From contig CALVHG010000009.1 in NCBI GenBank assembly GCA_944327285.1, positions 1 to 55,626 on the forward strand: DNA of 55,626 nt. The letters run 5' to 3'. Both the position numbers and the translations under genes were made by a program. Of this stretch, positions 35,965 to 45,313 are shown piece by piece. The notes under the pieces are model-generated. The model searched no databases. It worked only from the letters and a program-made list of their open reading frames with translations, and was not told where the DNA came from. Origin of the DNA: an uncultured Desulfovibrio sp. (GTDB taxonomy: Bacteria; Desulfobacterota; Desulfovibrionia; Desulfovibrionales; Desulfovibrionaceae). Each line of letters opens with the position of its first letter. The stretch's first letter is position 1.

Positions 35965-37236
35965 TCAGAAAACCTGTTCCGGCGTCGCCAGCAATTGTCT
36001 GCCGTCGCTGATCCGATAGACCTTCATGCCCTGTTGCAAATACAGGCCGTCCGCGGTTTTGCAAATCTCGCCGCCGTATTTTCCCTGAAGCGTCCAGCGG
36101 ACGGCGGCTGTCTCCGGATCGAGCGACTGGAGCAGAAAGGGCGTATTGGGATTGGGGTCCGGGCAGAAGAAGATGATTACTTCTTCCTTGTCGGCATGGA
36201 GCACGGAAGCCCGGTAATAGCGGCGCTCCGGCGTAAAGAACTCCACCTTGCCCAGATGCGCCTGACGGAAAATATATTTGTGGACCACGATATGCCGCCC
36301 GTCTCCTTCGCCGCTCCATTCCAGATGCCCGCTGAACACGCGGGGGCCGTTTTTGTTGTCCAGCCGGGAATAGCGCACCAATAGCTGCGGACCAACGCCG
36401 CCATGCGCCTTGACGGCAAAGGCAAAACCGTATGTCTGTTCGGCTTCGGGATGCCGGTAGTCGGCAACAAGCCTGGTCAGTTCGTCATAGGTAGGAGCAA
36501 GATGCACGCCCGGATAGAAATACCGCCGGACGCCGTCAGCCGTCATCACCCGCAGCGCGTCCCCCTCGGCGGGATAGCCGGTTTCGATCTGCACCACAGA
36601 ACCGGCCAGCTCCGGCTGCTGCTCCAGCAAAGGACGGGCATCCACCCAGACTTTCGAGGCAAAATCAAAAGAGAACAGCCGGGTTTTGTCCAGCACAAGA
36701 AACAGCCGCCCGTCGGACATACGCTGAAAACGAGCGTCCCGCACCGCCTCGCCGACGCCCTCCTGAAGGCGCTGCGGCTCGTGCAGCCAGGTCTTTGCTC
36801 GCAGATCGTACACATCCGCCACATACCCGGCAGGGCCCCGCCTGCCGAAACTCCCCCTGACACGCAGAAGAAGCGGCGAGCCCTCCGCGGCAGGGTCCGC
36901 GACCAGCATCAGGCGCTGCAAATCATAACGCGGCGTCGGGGCTGTCGCTGCCGGTCGCACGGACGCCGCGGGCACAGGGGCGGGGGCCTGCCTCCGGTGC
37001 GACGGATTCAGCCAGACCAGCGCCGCGGCGACAAGCAGAAGCAGCAGGGAGACAAACAGCCAACGGAAAGGCGAAGCCTTCTTTCCTCCGGCTGGCGGCG
37101 GTACGGACACCGCCCCCACGCTCTCCACCAGAAATTCCGAATTGCAGGAAAGACAGCGATAGCGCGTCCCTTGCTCAAGCGAAAGAAATTCCCTGCCGCC
37201 GCACTGCGGACAAATCATCGGCCGTACCGTTGCCAT
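35965..37236 (-). CDS. Zinc-ribbon, membrane-anchored beta-propeller-like protein
   Basis: A 423-residue protein. The N-terminus is a zinc ribbon (CPQCG...CLSCN, residues about 9-31), followed by one transmembrane helix (about 58-76, FRWLFVSLLLLLVAAALVWL). The rest (about 105-423) has repeated short strands with aromatic-Asp turns and a final YRISDGRQLL block, suggesting a beta-propeller outside the membrane. A cytoplasmic zinc ribbon joined by one helix to an external domain is the layout of YdjG-like proteins. It is the first gene of the minus-strand cluster ending at 31921. Confidence 0.75.
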   Translation of the reverse strand: MATVRPMICPQCGGREFLSLEQGTRYRCLSCNSEFLVESVGAVSVPPPAGGKKASPFRWLFVSLLLLLVAAALVWLNPSHRRQAPAPVPAASVRPAATAPTPRYDLQRLMLVADPAAEGSPLLLRVRGSFGRRGPAGYVADVYDLRAKTWLHEPQRLQEGVGEAVRDARFQRMSDGRLFLVLDKTRLFSFDFASKVWVDARPLLEQQPELAGSVVQIETGYPAEGDALRVMTADGVRRYFYPGVHLAPTYDELTRLVADYRHPEAEQTYGFAFAVKAHGGVGPQLLVRYSRLDNKNGPRVFSGHLEWSGEGDGRHIVVHKYIFRQAHLGKVEFFTPERRYYRASVLHADKEEVIIFFCPDPNPNTPFLLQSLDPETAAVRWTLQGKYGGEICKTADGLYLQQGMKVYRISDGRQLLATPEQVF

Positions 37237-37259
37237 AAATGCGCCCTCTCCTCCTTTTC

Positions 37260-37408
37260 TAGAGCATTTTCAGTTTGAAATGCTTTGCATTTCAAACCAT
37301 ACGGCCTGTCGTTTCGCGGAAAAAGCGCGGTTTTTCCGCTCACTTTGGGCCGGGCGGCGCTGTGCCGCCGCCTCGCATTTCACCTTTTTTCAAAGTTGAA
37401 ACGCTCTA
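37260..37408 (+). repeat. Family A repeat, full length
   Basis: A 149-bp copy from TAGAGC to GCTCTA with the GAAATGC/GCATTTC form of hairpin 1. It lies just upstream of the zinc-ribbon gene and before the autotransporter leader. The remaining part of 37237-37677 contains no gene I can support. Confidence 0.92.
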
Positions 37409-37677
37409 CTCCGGACTTATGTCCCCCTTCAGGCCTTCCGAGTATGGCAAAATTGCACCTGAAAATCGAGCGTGGCGTACGCCGCCATCTATCTGATAAC
37501 GTATTTGCATCCTTGAAACTCTACGGCATTTCCCCTGACCGGAGCAGCCAGTATCTATTTGCCTTGCACAGGAAGCTGGTATAGACACAGGGACTCACAT
37601 TCGTAACGTAGTACGCCAGTAACATACCTGTAGAAACAGTGCGAAAAATTGTCTCCCCCATAAAAAAGGAGTTCGTC

Positions 37678-40600
37678 GTGAGCATGTCGTCATCATGGCA
37701 AAGAAGATGGAAAAAAACGGCAGGGATAGCTCTGTTGTGTATCCTGACAGGCGCGGGATGCCTTGTGACGCCGCTGCCGGGGAGTTTTGAAGCTCTGGCA
37801 TACGAGGTGCGCCCGATTGCCCGGCCGGATGGCTCGCCGCTGTTTGAGCTGCATTTTTTTGATGAAGGAGAATATTATGGGGAATACGAGGATGAAAGTT
37901 CTCCTGGGTATTCTCCCTGGCAGCTCAGCGCCGCCCAGAAACAGGCCATCGCACAGGCGGCCGGACTCTGGGCCGAAACGCTCGGCCCCGGCAGCAAGAA
38001 CAACGCTCCTCTTCCCATTACTGTGGGCACCTTTCTTGAAGAAAATGCCGGAGCTCTCAGCGAGCCCAACCAGAGCGCGGACAGCATTCTCAATACGGGC
38101 ATACAGGACGGCATCCTTCACGGGATAACGCCCGATGAGCCAGGCCTTATCCTCGTCGGCCCTCTGGATATGGCCATTCCGGAACGTCTGTCGCCCATCC
38201 CCGTTACCGCCGGAAAAGCCGATATCGTCAGCGTTCTGTATCACGAAATGGGCCATGCGCTGGGCATCGCTTCTCTTGCCGGAAATGAAGAAAGGAAAGT
38301 CTCCGCCTGGGACACGCATCTTCGCAACGATCAGGGCGTCTGGCTGAAGCCTGGCATGGAGGTCGTAAAGGAAGGCAGCGCCGCCGACTCTGGCAATGTC
38401 TTTGTCGTGGGCGAAGGAACAGACAGCGGCGTCAGATTCCACGGCAAGCATGTGGCCGAGGTCATGGGCAATGACGACGGGCTGCTCATAGAAGGCTATG
38501 AGGATGACTCGCCGGATCTTTCGCATATCGAGCTGGAACACAGTCTCATGAGCCACCAGAACTACCGCAACTATACCACCTTCATGGAAGCGGAACTGGC
38601 AGCCCTGCAGGATATCGGCTACAGCATCGACCGAAAGAATTTCTTCGGTTATTCCGTCTACGGCGACGACCTCACCCTTACCAATGCCAACGGCTATTTT
38701 GCCCGCAACGACGCCGGCACGGGCTGGCTTGAGGGGCAGACCAACACGGCCACGCTGGGCGTGGGGCTGCACATCTACGGCAAGCGCAACGACGTGACCC
38801 AGGCCGCCGATCTTCTGGCCGGAGGCGTGGCGGGAACCGGCATCCGCGTGGACGGCAGCGCCAATACCCTGCGCATCAATTCCGACGTGCTTGTCGCCGC
38901 GAACGGTCGCTGGGGCACGGGTCTGCTGGTGGCCTACGGCAAGGATCAGACCGTCGTCAACCGGGGAACCATACAGGCCCTCGGTGAAGACGGCGTAGCC
39001 GCCCGCTTCGATTTCGGCGGGAATATACTGGGGAACGACACGGAATATCGCGGCTCCTGGATATGGACCTATCTCGACAAGCACAAAAATCAGATAGATA
39101 TTCCCATCCTGGATAGTGACAATACGGATTCCAGCGGCTTTGAGCTCAATCTTGACGGGGCGCTTGTCTCCTCCTTCGATGTGAGCGGCACGCTGGCCGG
39201 CAGCGCGGCCTCCATCTACATTGCGGAAAACGCCTGGGTACAGAATATTAACATTCTCTCCGGCGCGAGCGTCTCCGGCAGCATCATTTCGGACTGGGAC
39301 CCGGAAAACGAGCGCATTCAGTATCCCTACGACCGGGAAGATCTGCATACGCGGCTGACCTTCGGTCTGGCCCCGCAGGAAGACGGCAGCGCAAGCGCGC
39401 TGGCCGATCCCGATTTTGACATGACCCTGAACGGGAGCATCATCGGCGCTCCCAGCATCGATATGGAGCTCACGGCCGGGCATCTTGCCGTGGCTGGCAC
39501 CGTGGACGTCTATTCCCTGAGCAACAGCGGTCACCTTACGCTTATGGGCATGGACGAATCCGGCAAGGCGGCCCATGTCAGCACAAACTTTGTCAACGAT
39601 GCCGGGGCAACGCTGGAAACGGGCTTCATGGCGGACGGGCATGTCGTCGGCATAGAAGCCGGCTCGGCAGATCTGGACGGAAGGTGGCTCCTGCGGCCCC
39701 TGCGAGACTTCTACGCGAATCAGGCCGTCATTACCCCGGAAAGTCCGGTCAGCGTTTCCGGCACGCTCAACGGCAGCTTCGCAACCATTGATATTGTCAG
39801 CGAGCTGTCGCCCACGCTGGACTTTAATCTGAATACCAGCGCCGCAGACCAGCCGCAGATTAACGTTTCCCGCGCCGCGGACGCCTACAGCCGCCATGCC
39901 GCCACAGCCGGGGCCGCATCGTTGGGACACGCCCTTGTCGGCATTGCCGACGCGGCGCAGGGCGATATGCGGGAACTGCTGACAGCGCTGGACTGGTCTG
40001 CGCGGGACGGCAGCGTTGTCCGGCAGGCGCTGGATCAGCTGGGCCCGGAAGCCTATGACGCCTCGGCCCGCGCCGGGCTGGCCCAACAGAGCGAGTTTAA
40101 CGTCCTGCTGCTGCGGCGCATGCTGGGCAACATGCAGGCGAACCGCACCGCCGCAACGCAAGACAGCGCGAACGCCCCCGATGCGGAAAGCTGGCAGGCA
40201 TGGGCCACCCCCTACGGGGCCGGTTCCTGGCAGGGCAGCCACGGCGAGGCCTCCGGCTGGCAGAGCGCGGGCATAGGATTGCTGGCAGGCATGGATCGGC
40301 GCTTTGACAACGGTCTTGCGCTTGGCTTCCACGTGGGGCTGGCCGCGCGTCGCACTTCGGTGAAGGGGGCCCATGACGCCACTGCCGAAACGCAGTCGGC
40401 CCTTGCGGGCATTCACGGCCTGCTGGCTCCGGAAGACTGGAACGGTTTCTACCTGACGGCGCAGGCCCGCCTGGGGGTGGAAGACGGCGAAATGGATCGC
40501 AACATAGCCTTTAACGGCTATGTCCGCCACAACGAAAGCCGCTGGACCGGTCTCACAGGCAGCGCCCTGCTGGGCGGCGGCAAGGACTGGAGCCTGTCTG

Positions 40601-41049
40601 CCGGCGACGGGCTGCTGCATGTCGGCCCTGTGGGCTGGATGGAATACGCCTTTCTGCGTCGCCCCGACATATCGGAAAGCGACGGCGAAGCCAGCCGCCT
40701 GCATCTCGATGCCCGGACGTATGAATCGCTGCTGCTTTCGCTCGGCGCGCATGCTGGCTGGAGCACCGAGCTGGAAAACGGCTCCGGGCTGGGGCTGGAT
40801 ATTCTGGCAGCCTGGCGGCACGAGCTGCTGGACGGGACCTTCCACACCTCGGCGGCGTTCCGGGGCTATGGCGACCGGGGTTTCCGCTCGTCTACGGAGC
40901 TGACAGGACGCGACGCCCTGCTGGTACAGGGCAGCCTGCGCCTGACCCATGCCAGCCGCTTCTTTGCCCAGATCGACGCCGGCGGAGAGTTTTTCCGCAC
41001 CAGCGCCACATCTGCCAACGTGGGGCTGAGCTTCGGCTGGGAGTTCTAG
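37678..41049 (+). CDS. Autotransporter with an HExxH metalloprotease-like passenger
   Basis: A 1123-residue type Va secreted protein. GTG 37678 is chosen because AAGGAG lies 6 bases upstream; it gives a Sec signal of about 40 residues. The N-terminal passenger carries His189-Glu190-x-x-His193 (YHEMGHALGI) and a Met-turn-like SLMSHQNY with AALQDIGY downstream, as in metzincin-type proteases, but the expected third His ligand at HExxHxxGxxH is Ser. A long Gly/Asn-rich beta-helix stretch follows. Residues about 860-1123 form the autotransporter barrel (WATPYGAGSWQG...), ending in GLSFGWEF. The TAG stop is the first triplet of a family A repeat. Protease activity is plausible but unproved. Confidence 0.88.
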   Translation: MSMSSSWQRRWKKTAGIALLCILTGAGCLVTPLPGSFEALAYEVRPIARPDGSPLFELHFFDEGEYYGEYEDESSPGYSPWQLSAAQKQAIAQAAGLWAETLGPGSKNNAPLPITVGTFLEENAGALSEPNQSADSILNTGIQDGILHGITPDEPGLILVGPLDMAIPERLSPIPVTAGKADIVSVLYHEMGHALGIASLAGNEERKVSAWDTHLRNDQGVWLKPGMEVVKEGSAADSGNVFVVGEGTDSGVRFHGKHVAEVMGNDDGLLIEGYEDDSPDLSHIELEHSLMSHQNYRNYTTFMEAELAALQDIGYSIDRKNFFGYSVYGDDLTLTNANGYFARNDAGTGWLEGQTNTATLGVGLHIYGKRNDVTQAADLLAGGVAGTGIRVDGSANTLRINSDVLVAANGRWGTGLLVAYGKDQTVVNRGTIQALGEDGVAARFDFGGNILGNDTEYRGSWIWTYLDKHKNQIDIPILDSDNTDSSGFELNLDGALVSSFDVSGTLAGSAASIYIAENAWVQNINILSGASVSGSIISDWDPENERIQYPYDREDLHTRLTFGLAPQEDGSASALADPDFDMTLNGSIIGAPSIDMELTAGHLAVAGTVDVYSLSNSGHLTLMGMDESGKAAHVSTNFVNDAGATLETGFMADGHVVGIEAGSADLDGRWLLRPLRDFYANQAVITPESPVSVSGTLNGSFATIDIVSELSPTLDFNLNTSAADQPQINVSRAADAYSRHAATAGAASLGHALVGIADAAQGDMRELLTALDWSARDGSVVRQALDQLGPEAYDASARAGLAQQSEFNVLLLRRMLGNMQANRTAATQDSANAPDAESWQAWATPYGAGSWQGSHGEASGWQSAGIGLLAGMDRRFDNGLALGFHVGLAARRTSVKGAHDATAETQSALAGIHGLLAPEDWNGFYLTAQARLGVEDGEMDRNIAFNGYVRHNESRWTGLTGSALLGGGKDWSLSAGDGLLHVGPVGWMEYAFLRRPDISESDGEASRLHLDARTYESLLLSLGAHAGWSTELENGSGLGLDILAAWRHELLDGTFHTSAAFRGYGDRGFRSSTELTGRDALLVQGSLRLTHASRFFAQIDAGGEFFRTSATSANVGLSFGWEF

Positions 41050-41192
41050 GGCGTTTCACCTTTGGAAAAGGAAAAACGCGAGGCGACGGCACAACCCGCC
41101 CGGCCTGTCGTTTCGCGGAAAAACTGCATTTTTCCGCGAAACGACAGGCCGTATGGTTTGGAGCGCAAAACGTTGCAAGCTGAAAAAGCTCT
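41047..41192 (-). repeat. Family A repeat, rearranged, inverted
   Basis: It starts TAGGGCGTTTCACC and ends AAGCTCT. The centre has two inverted copies of the CGGCCTGTCGTTTCGCGGAAAA block facing each other. The first triplet is the stop codon of the autotransporter. Confidence 0.82.
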
Positions 41193-41222
41193 CCATCCGA
41201 TCAGACCGCGGCATCCGCTCTC

Positions 41223-41436
41223 GGACAATATTGTCCACGCACATCATAACACACTGTTTTTATTGATCGACAAAATTGTCTCAGATATTTTTTCTTGAAT
41301 AACAGCATGTTACACACAAAGTACGGAAAGAACGAAAAAGCGGCGGACAAGTATGTCCGCCGCTTTTCTTTATATATTTCACCATAATACACTAAAAAAT
41401 GCAGCAAATGACACGCGGCGGCGGACAACCTTGTCC
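41223..41436. promoter_or_regulatory. Four 14-bp palindromes upstream of hcp (GGACAA-NN-TTGTCC)
   Basis: GGACAATATTGTCC (41223-41236), CGACAAAATTGTCT (41268-41281), GGACAAGTATGTCC (41345-41358) and GGACAACCTTGTCC (41423-41436). The first and last are perfect, the others have one or two changes. They precede a sigma-54 type promoter by about 55-265 bases, a distance typical of upstream activator sites of enhancer-binding proteins. The third is inside the terminator hairpin at 41336-41370. Confidence 0.75.
41336..41370 (+). terminator. Intrinsic terminator after the autotransporter
   Basis: AAAAGCGGCGGACA pairs with TGTCCGCCGCTTTT around AGTA, followed by CTTTATAT. It lies about 290 bases after the autotransporter stop and before the hcp promoter. 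Confidence 0.82.
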
Positions 41437-41488
41437 TGAACGTCTGTTTACCTCCGGCATATCCTGTTGAAATCATTACATACGTTTT

Positions 41489-41503
41489 TGGAATAGTTGT
41501 TGC
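41489..41503 (+). promoter_or_regulatory. Sigma-54 type -24/-12 promoter of hcp
   Basis: TGGAATAGTTGTTGC has TGG and TTGC at the exact consensus spacing (GG and GC 10 bases apart). RNA would start near 41515, about 110 bases before the hcp ATG. The middle of the -24 box (AATA rather than CACG) is weak. Confidence 0.65.
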
Positions 41504-41624
41504 CTTATATATCGCACATCCGGAGGCAGGACGCATGCGCGCCGCCGCAACAAACGGCGGACGCGATGCGGTCTCCTGCCCCGGAGTCCTGTTTCAAATC
41601 AACCCTTATCTTAAGGAGCGTGTC

Positions 41625-42146
41625 ATGCCCGTACCCGCATATCTTTCCGTCACCGGGGAACATCAGGGTCTCATCACCGCCGGCAACTTCACCGAAGCCT
41701 CTGTCGGCAACATCTATCAGGAAGGGCACGAGGACGAGTGCCTTGTCGAAGCGTTCAGCCACACCATCATGCTGCCCCGCGACCCGCAGTCCGGCCAGCC
41801 TTCCGGGCAGCGCGTGCACAAGGCGCTCAAGATCACCAAGGTCATCGACAAGTCGTCGCCCCTGCTCTTCCGCGCCCTGACCGCTGGCGAACGTCTGCCC
41901 AAGGTGGAAATGAAGTTCTACCGGACTTCCGCCGCCGGAACGATGGAGCATTATTTTACCATCGCGCTGGAAGACGCCATTATCGTGGACATCACCGCCT
42001 ACATGCCCAACTGCCAGGACCCCTCGCAGGAACACTTCACCCATCTGGAAGACGTTTCCTTTACCTACCGTAAAATCATCAAGACGCATGAAATTGCCAG
42101 CACGTCGGAAAGCGACGACTGGCGCGCCATGTCCACGCAGGCCTAG
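41625..42146 (+). CDS. hcp: T6SS tube protein Hcp
   Basis: A 173-residue Hcp-family protein that forms the hexameric rings of the type VI secretion tube and can carry small effectors. MPVPAYLSVTGEHQGLITAG is a typical Hcp start, and EAFSHTIMLPRDPQSGQPSGQRVHKALKITKVIDKSSPLLFRAL and FYRTSAAGTMEHYFTIALEDA-like text are family hallmarks. ATG 41625 follows AAGGAG. The sigma-54 element at 41489 and the terminator at 42155-42184 make it a single-gene unit, so it is likely expressed at a high level relative to the vgrG genes. No baseplate, sheath or membrane-complex gene is in this window. Confidence 0.95.
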   Translation: MPVPAYLSVTGEHQGLITAGNFTEASVGNIYQEGHEDECLVEAFSHTIMLPRDPQSGQPSGQRVHKALKITKVIDKSSPLLFRALTAGERLPKVEMKFYRTSAAGTMEHYFTIALEDAIIVDITAYMPNCQDPSQEHFTHLEDVSFTYRKIIKTHEIASTSESDDWRAMSTQA

Positions 42147-42154
42147 CACGCGCG

Positions 42155-42184
42155 GGGCGCTCCCTCTGGGGAGCGCCCTTTTTT
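42155..42184 (+). terminator. Intrinsic terminator after hcp
   Basis: GGGCGCTCCC pairs with GGGAGCGCCC around a 4-base loop and is followed by TTTTTT. It separates hcp from vgrG1. Confidence 0.93.
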
Positions 42185-42224
42185 ACATGGCGGGGACAGG
42201 GGGCCTCTGTGAAGGAAAGCAGCC

Positions 42225-44315
42225 ATGCCAAAGCCTGACGCCAACAGCACATGGTTTCATTTTGCCGTCTCCGGGGGGCCGGACTTTGCTGTTTTTGCCT
42301 TTTCCGGAAGGGAACGGGTCAACAGACCGTTCAGCTTTTCCATTGATCTGGCAAGCCCCTTTGCCGAAGAGGATCTGGGCGGACTTGTCGGTCTGGAAGC
42401 CTGTCTGACCATTGCCGATCGTTCGGGCGTCCGCCGCCCGGTGCATGGCGTCATCCGCGAAATGGAACAGCTTCATACCGCCAATCTGCGGACGCTGTAC
42501 CGTTGCCATCTGGTCCCGCGCCTGTGGTTTCTCGGCCTGCGGCGCAATCACCGCATTTTCCAGCATCAGAGCGCGCCGAATATTATCGGGCGCATTCTGG
42601 AAGAACAGAATTTCACGGCGGACTCCTTCGCCTTCAAATGCTTTCATGATTACCCGGAACGGGAATACTGCGTGCAATACGGCGAATCCGATCTGCACTT
42701 CATTTCCCGCCTGTGCGAGGAAGAAGGCATATACTACTATTTTGAGCATACGGAGAACGGGCATTGCCTGTGCTTTTCCGACATGCCGGGCGGTCCGCGC
42801 ATCGCCGGGGAAGCCGCGCTTCGCTATTTTCCCGGCTCCGGACAGCCCGCCGATACCGCCGTCGTCTCCCGCGCGACAATTCTCTCCCGAAGCGTCAGCG
42901 ACAGGGCGACCCTGCGCGACTGGAACTTTCTCACCCCGTCCGCCATTCTGGAATCTTCCGCCTTTGAAGCGGCATTCGACAAAGCCCCGGCTGTGCCGGG
43001 CATGCGCGCCGAAACGTACCGCTCGCCCCATCTGTATCAGACGCGGGAAGAAGGAGCGCGCCATGCCGCCTTGCAGCTGCGGCGTCAGCTGACGTTTCAG
43101 ACCTGTCTGGAAGCCGAGGCCGACGTTTCCCGTTTTCTGCCGGGCTTCACCTTTACCCTTTTCGGACATGAACGCGCGGAGCTCAACGCGGGCTGGTGGA
43201 TAGCCGGCGTCGCCCATCAGGGCGAACAACCGCAGGTGCTGGAACATGAGGCCCCGGATCGGGGAATGCGCTATGCCTCCACCGTGACGGCCATCCCCGA
43301 TACTGTCCGCTATGTGCCGGAAATTGCGCATCCCCGAAACAGAATCGCGGGAGTTCAAACCGCCATTGTCACCGGCCCCGCCGACGAGGAGATCTACCCG
43401 GACGCCTACGGGCGGGTAAAGGTGCAATTTTTCTGGGATCGAGAAGGAAAGCGGGACGAAAACACCAGCTGCTGGATACGGGTTTCGCAGGGCTGGGCCG
43501 GAACGGAATTCGGCGCAATGGCCCTGCCTCGCGTCGGGCATGAAGTCATCGTCTCCTTTCTGGAAGGCGATCCGGACAGACCCGTCATCACGGGCCGGGT
43601 CTATCACGGGGGCAACCTGCCCCCGTATGAGCTGCCGGAGCACAAGACGCGCACCGTCCTCCGAAGCATGTCTTCCCCCGGCGGCGACGGGCCTCGCGAC
43701 TTTAACGAGCTGCGCGTCGAAGATCTGGCCGGACAGGAAGAAATCTTTCTGCATGCGGAACGGGACGTGAACATCCATGTCAAAAACGACTGGAAAAAAC
43801 ATATCCTGCGCGACCGCCACCAGACGACCGATCGCCATACCCGCACCGAAGTAGGAGCGGAAACGCACAGCATCCTGAAAGATCAGCGCAAGACGGAGCT
43901 GTTTGCGGACGATCATCTTACCGTTCACGGCGACAGTCACGCCAGAGTGGAACAGCGCTGGCTGCTGCGAAGCGGAGCGGAAATCCACATCGAGGCGGGC
44001 CGCCGGATGGTGCTCGAAGCAGGCTCCGAACTGACGATCAAGGCCGGCGGCTCATGGTTGAAGCTGGATGCGGGCGGCATACGCATACAGGGGACAAAAA
44101 TCGACATCGCCGGCGGCGGCAAGGCGGGAGAAGGCGCGTCCGCCGCGCCGTTGCTGCCGGAAAAACCGCGGCTTCCCGGCGCGGAAACCTTTCAGCCTCC
44201 GCCGACGCCTCCCCTCTCGACAGACACAACCGAATTCCAGCCGCCCTCCAGACAATGCCTCTGCGAAGCGGCAAAAAACAAGACTCCCTGCGTCATCTTT
44301 CCGGAGCCTCTATGA
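42225..44315 (+). CDS. vgrG: T6SS spike protein VgrG, first copy
   Basis: A 696-residue trimeric spike tip. The gp27-like N-terminal half is followed by the gp5 OB-fold (YPDAYGRVKVQFFWDREGK, CWIRVSQGWAGTEFGAMALPRVGHEVIVSFLEGDPDRP) and the beta-helix needle (DUF2345 region, about residues 480-620). The C-terminal tail (about 630-696) is Pro-rich without a recognised toxin domain and may dock the adaptor encoded next. Its stop overlaps the adaptor start (ATGA). A tract of about 458 bases (42697-43154) is identical to vgrG2. Confidence 0.96.
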   Translation: MPKPDANSTWFHFAVSGGPDFAVFAFSGRERVNRPFSFSIDLASPFAEEDLGGLVGLEACLTIADRSGVRRPVHGVIREMEQLHTANLRTLYRCHLVPRLWFLGLRRNHRIFQHQSAPNIIGRILEEQNFTADSFAFKCFHDYPEREYCVQYGESDLHFISRLCEEEGIYYYFEHTENGHCLCFSDMPGGPRIAGEAALRYFPGSGQPADTAVVSRATILSRSVSDRATLRDWNFLTPSAILESSAFEAAFDKAPAVPGMRAETYRSPHLYQTREEGARHAALQLRRQLTFQTCLEAEADVSRFLPGFTFTLFGHERAELNAGWWIAGVAHQGEQPQVLEHEAPDRGMRYASTVTAIPDTVRYVPEIAHPRNRIAGVQTAIVTGPADEEIYPDAYGRVKVQFFWDREGKRDENTSCWIRVSQGWAGTEFGAMALPRVGHEVIVSFLEGDPDRPVITGRVYHGGNLPPYELPEHKTRTVLRSMSSPGGDGPRDFNELRVEDLAGQEEIFLHAERDVNIHVKNDWKKHILRDRHQTTDRHTRTEVGAETHSILKDQRKTELFADDHLTVHGDSHARVEQRWLLRSGAEIHIEAGRRMVLEAGSELTIKAGGSWLKLDAGGIRIQGTKIDIAGGGKAGEGASAAPLLPEKPRLPGAETFQPPPTPPLSTDTTEFQPPSRQCLCEAAKNKTPCVIFPEPL

Positions 44316-45310
44316 CATACCCCGGCGATCAAACGCACATCCAAGTCCTGGACCTGAACGGCGCGCTGCGACAACTGGAAGAGACGTTTCAATCACCCGG
44401 ATATGTCTACGCGCTCGCCGACGGAGCTCTGGACGAAGACGGCACACGCAGACAATCGCTCTTCGGGGATATGTCGAAAACGCCCGTATATGCTGGCACA
44501 GAGCTTCACAGCGTCGCCGATGTCGGCCCCGTACTCGTCACGCTCCCCAGAGAGCGAGACTTCTTTCCCCGCTTTCTCCCCGCAATGGCGGAGGAGCTGC
44601 CCTGTCTGCTCCTAACGTCGCCCAGAACCGCCGAAGAGCTCAGGCAAATCTTTCAGCACAGAGTCGAAGTCAAACTGGAAAACAGCAATATTTTTCTCTT
44701 CAGATTTCAAGATGCCACTATTACAAAGCCATTTCTCAAATCGCTGACGCGACAGCGCGCCGCTCACTTTTTCGGCCCTGTGGAAACGCTTATCTGGCCG
44801 GAAACAGACATGCGCGGCAATCCGCGCTGGCTCTCCTGTTCTTTTCCCTCTCAAAGCGAAACCGTGTTCCAGCTTTTCTTGGCGGCATTGCAAAAACAGC
44901 CTCATCCATGCTGGGAGGCAACAGAGGAAGAATGGCGGACGTTTCAGGCTCACTATGCCGAAGATGTTTCCCTTACCGACCTGTGCCGTTATCTGCTGGA
45001 CAGGGAAGTTGAGCAGCTCCAGGGGCTTTCGGATGAAGAAATTTTGAAAAAGGTCGCCGATACCGTAGCTCTCGCCAAAACATACAGCCTGTCATCTGAA
45101 TATGATATTTACACCTTCTGCAAGCTGGAGCTGGATCTCTTTCCGGGTATACATCTCCACCCCGCGGTGCATGCCCTGCTCAGCGCTCCCGCCAAGGATC
45201 CGCGACATAAAATGCTCGCTCTGTCTTCGCTGGATATGCGGACATGGGCCGAGTTGCAAGTCTTTGCGGAAGAGTATCAGGTCCCCATGACCATACAACC
45301 GGAGAGATAG
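44312..45310 (+). CDS. DUF4123 adaptor/chaperone for a T6SS effector, first copy
   Basis: A 332-residue protein of the DUF4123 (Tap/TEC-like) family, which loads a cognate effector on the VgrG spike. The central block LTRQRAAHFFGPVETLIWPE (residues about 145-164) is the family hallmark. The C-terminal 130 residues are helical and probably contact the effector. The start overlaps the vgrG stop by 4 bases and the effector starts 3 bases after its end. The same DUF4123 block occurs in the fusion at 48983, where it is nearly identical (LTRQRAAQFFGPVEALFWP). Confidence 0.9.
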   Translation: MTYPGDQTHIQVLDLNGALRQLEETFQSPGYVYALADGALDEDGTRRQSLFGDMSKTPVYAGTELHSVADVGPVLVTLPRERDFFPRFLPAMAEELPCLLLTSPRTAEELRQIFQHRVEVKLENSNIFLFRFQDATITKPFLKSLTRQRAAHFFGPVETLIWPETDMRGNPRWLSCSFPSQSETVFQLFLAALQKQPHPCWEATEEEWRTFQAHYAEDVSLTDLCRYLLDREVEQLQGLSDEEILKKVADTVALAKTYSLSSEYDIYTFCKLELDLFPGIHLHPAVHALLSAPAKDPRHKMLALSSLDMRTWAELQVFAEEYQVPMTIQPER

Positions 45311-45313
45311 AAT

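Noticed and set aside
37693..40950. A 1085-codon minus-strand frame opposite the autotransporter
   Set aside because: Shadow frame; the plus-strand product has a signal peptide and barrel end.
41201..41536. 111-codon minus-strand frame upstream of hcp
   Set aside because: It crosses the terminator, palindromes and promoter; no ribosome site or motif.
42183..43988. A 601-codon minus-strand frame opposite vgrG1 (and a like one opposite vgrG2)
   Set aside because: Both copies mirror the VgrG coding sequence; similarity between them follows only from vgrG duplication.
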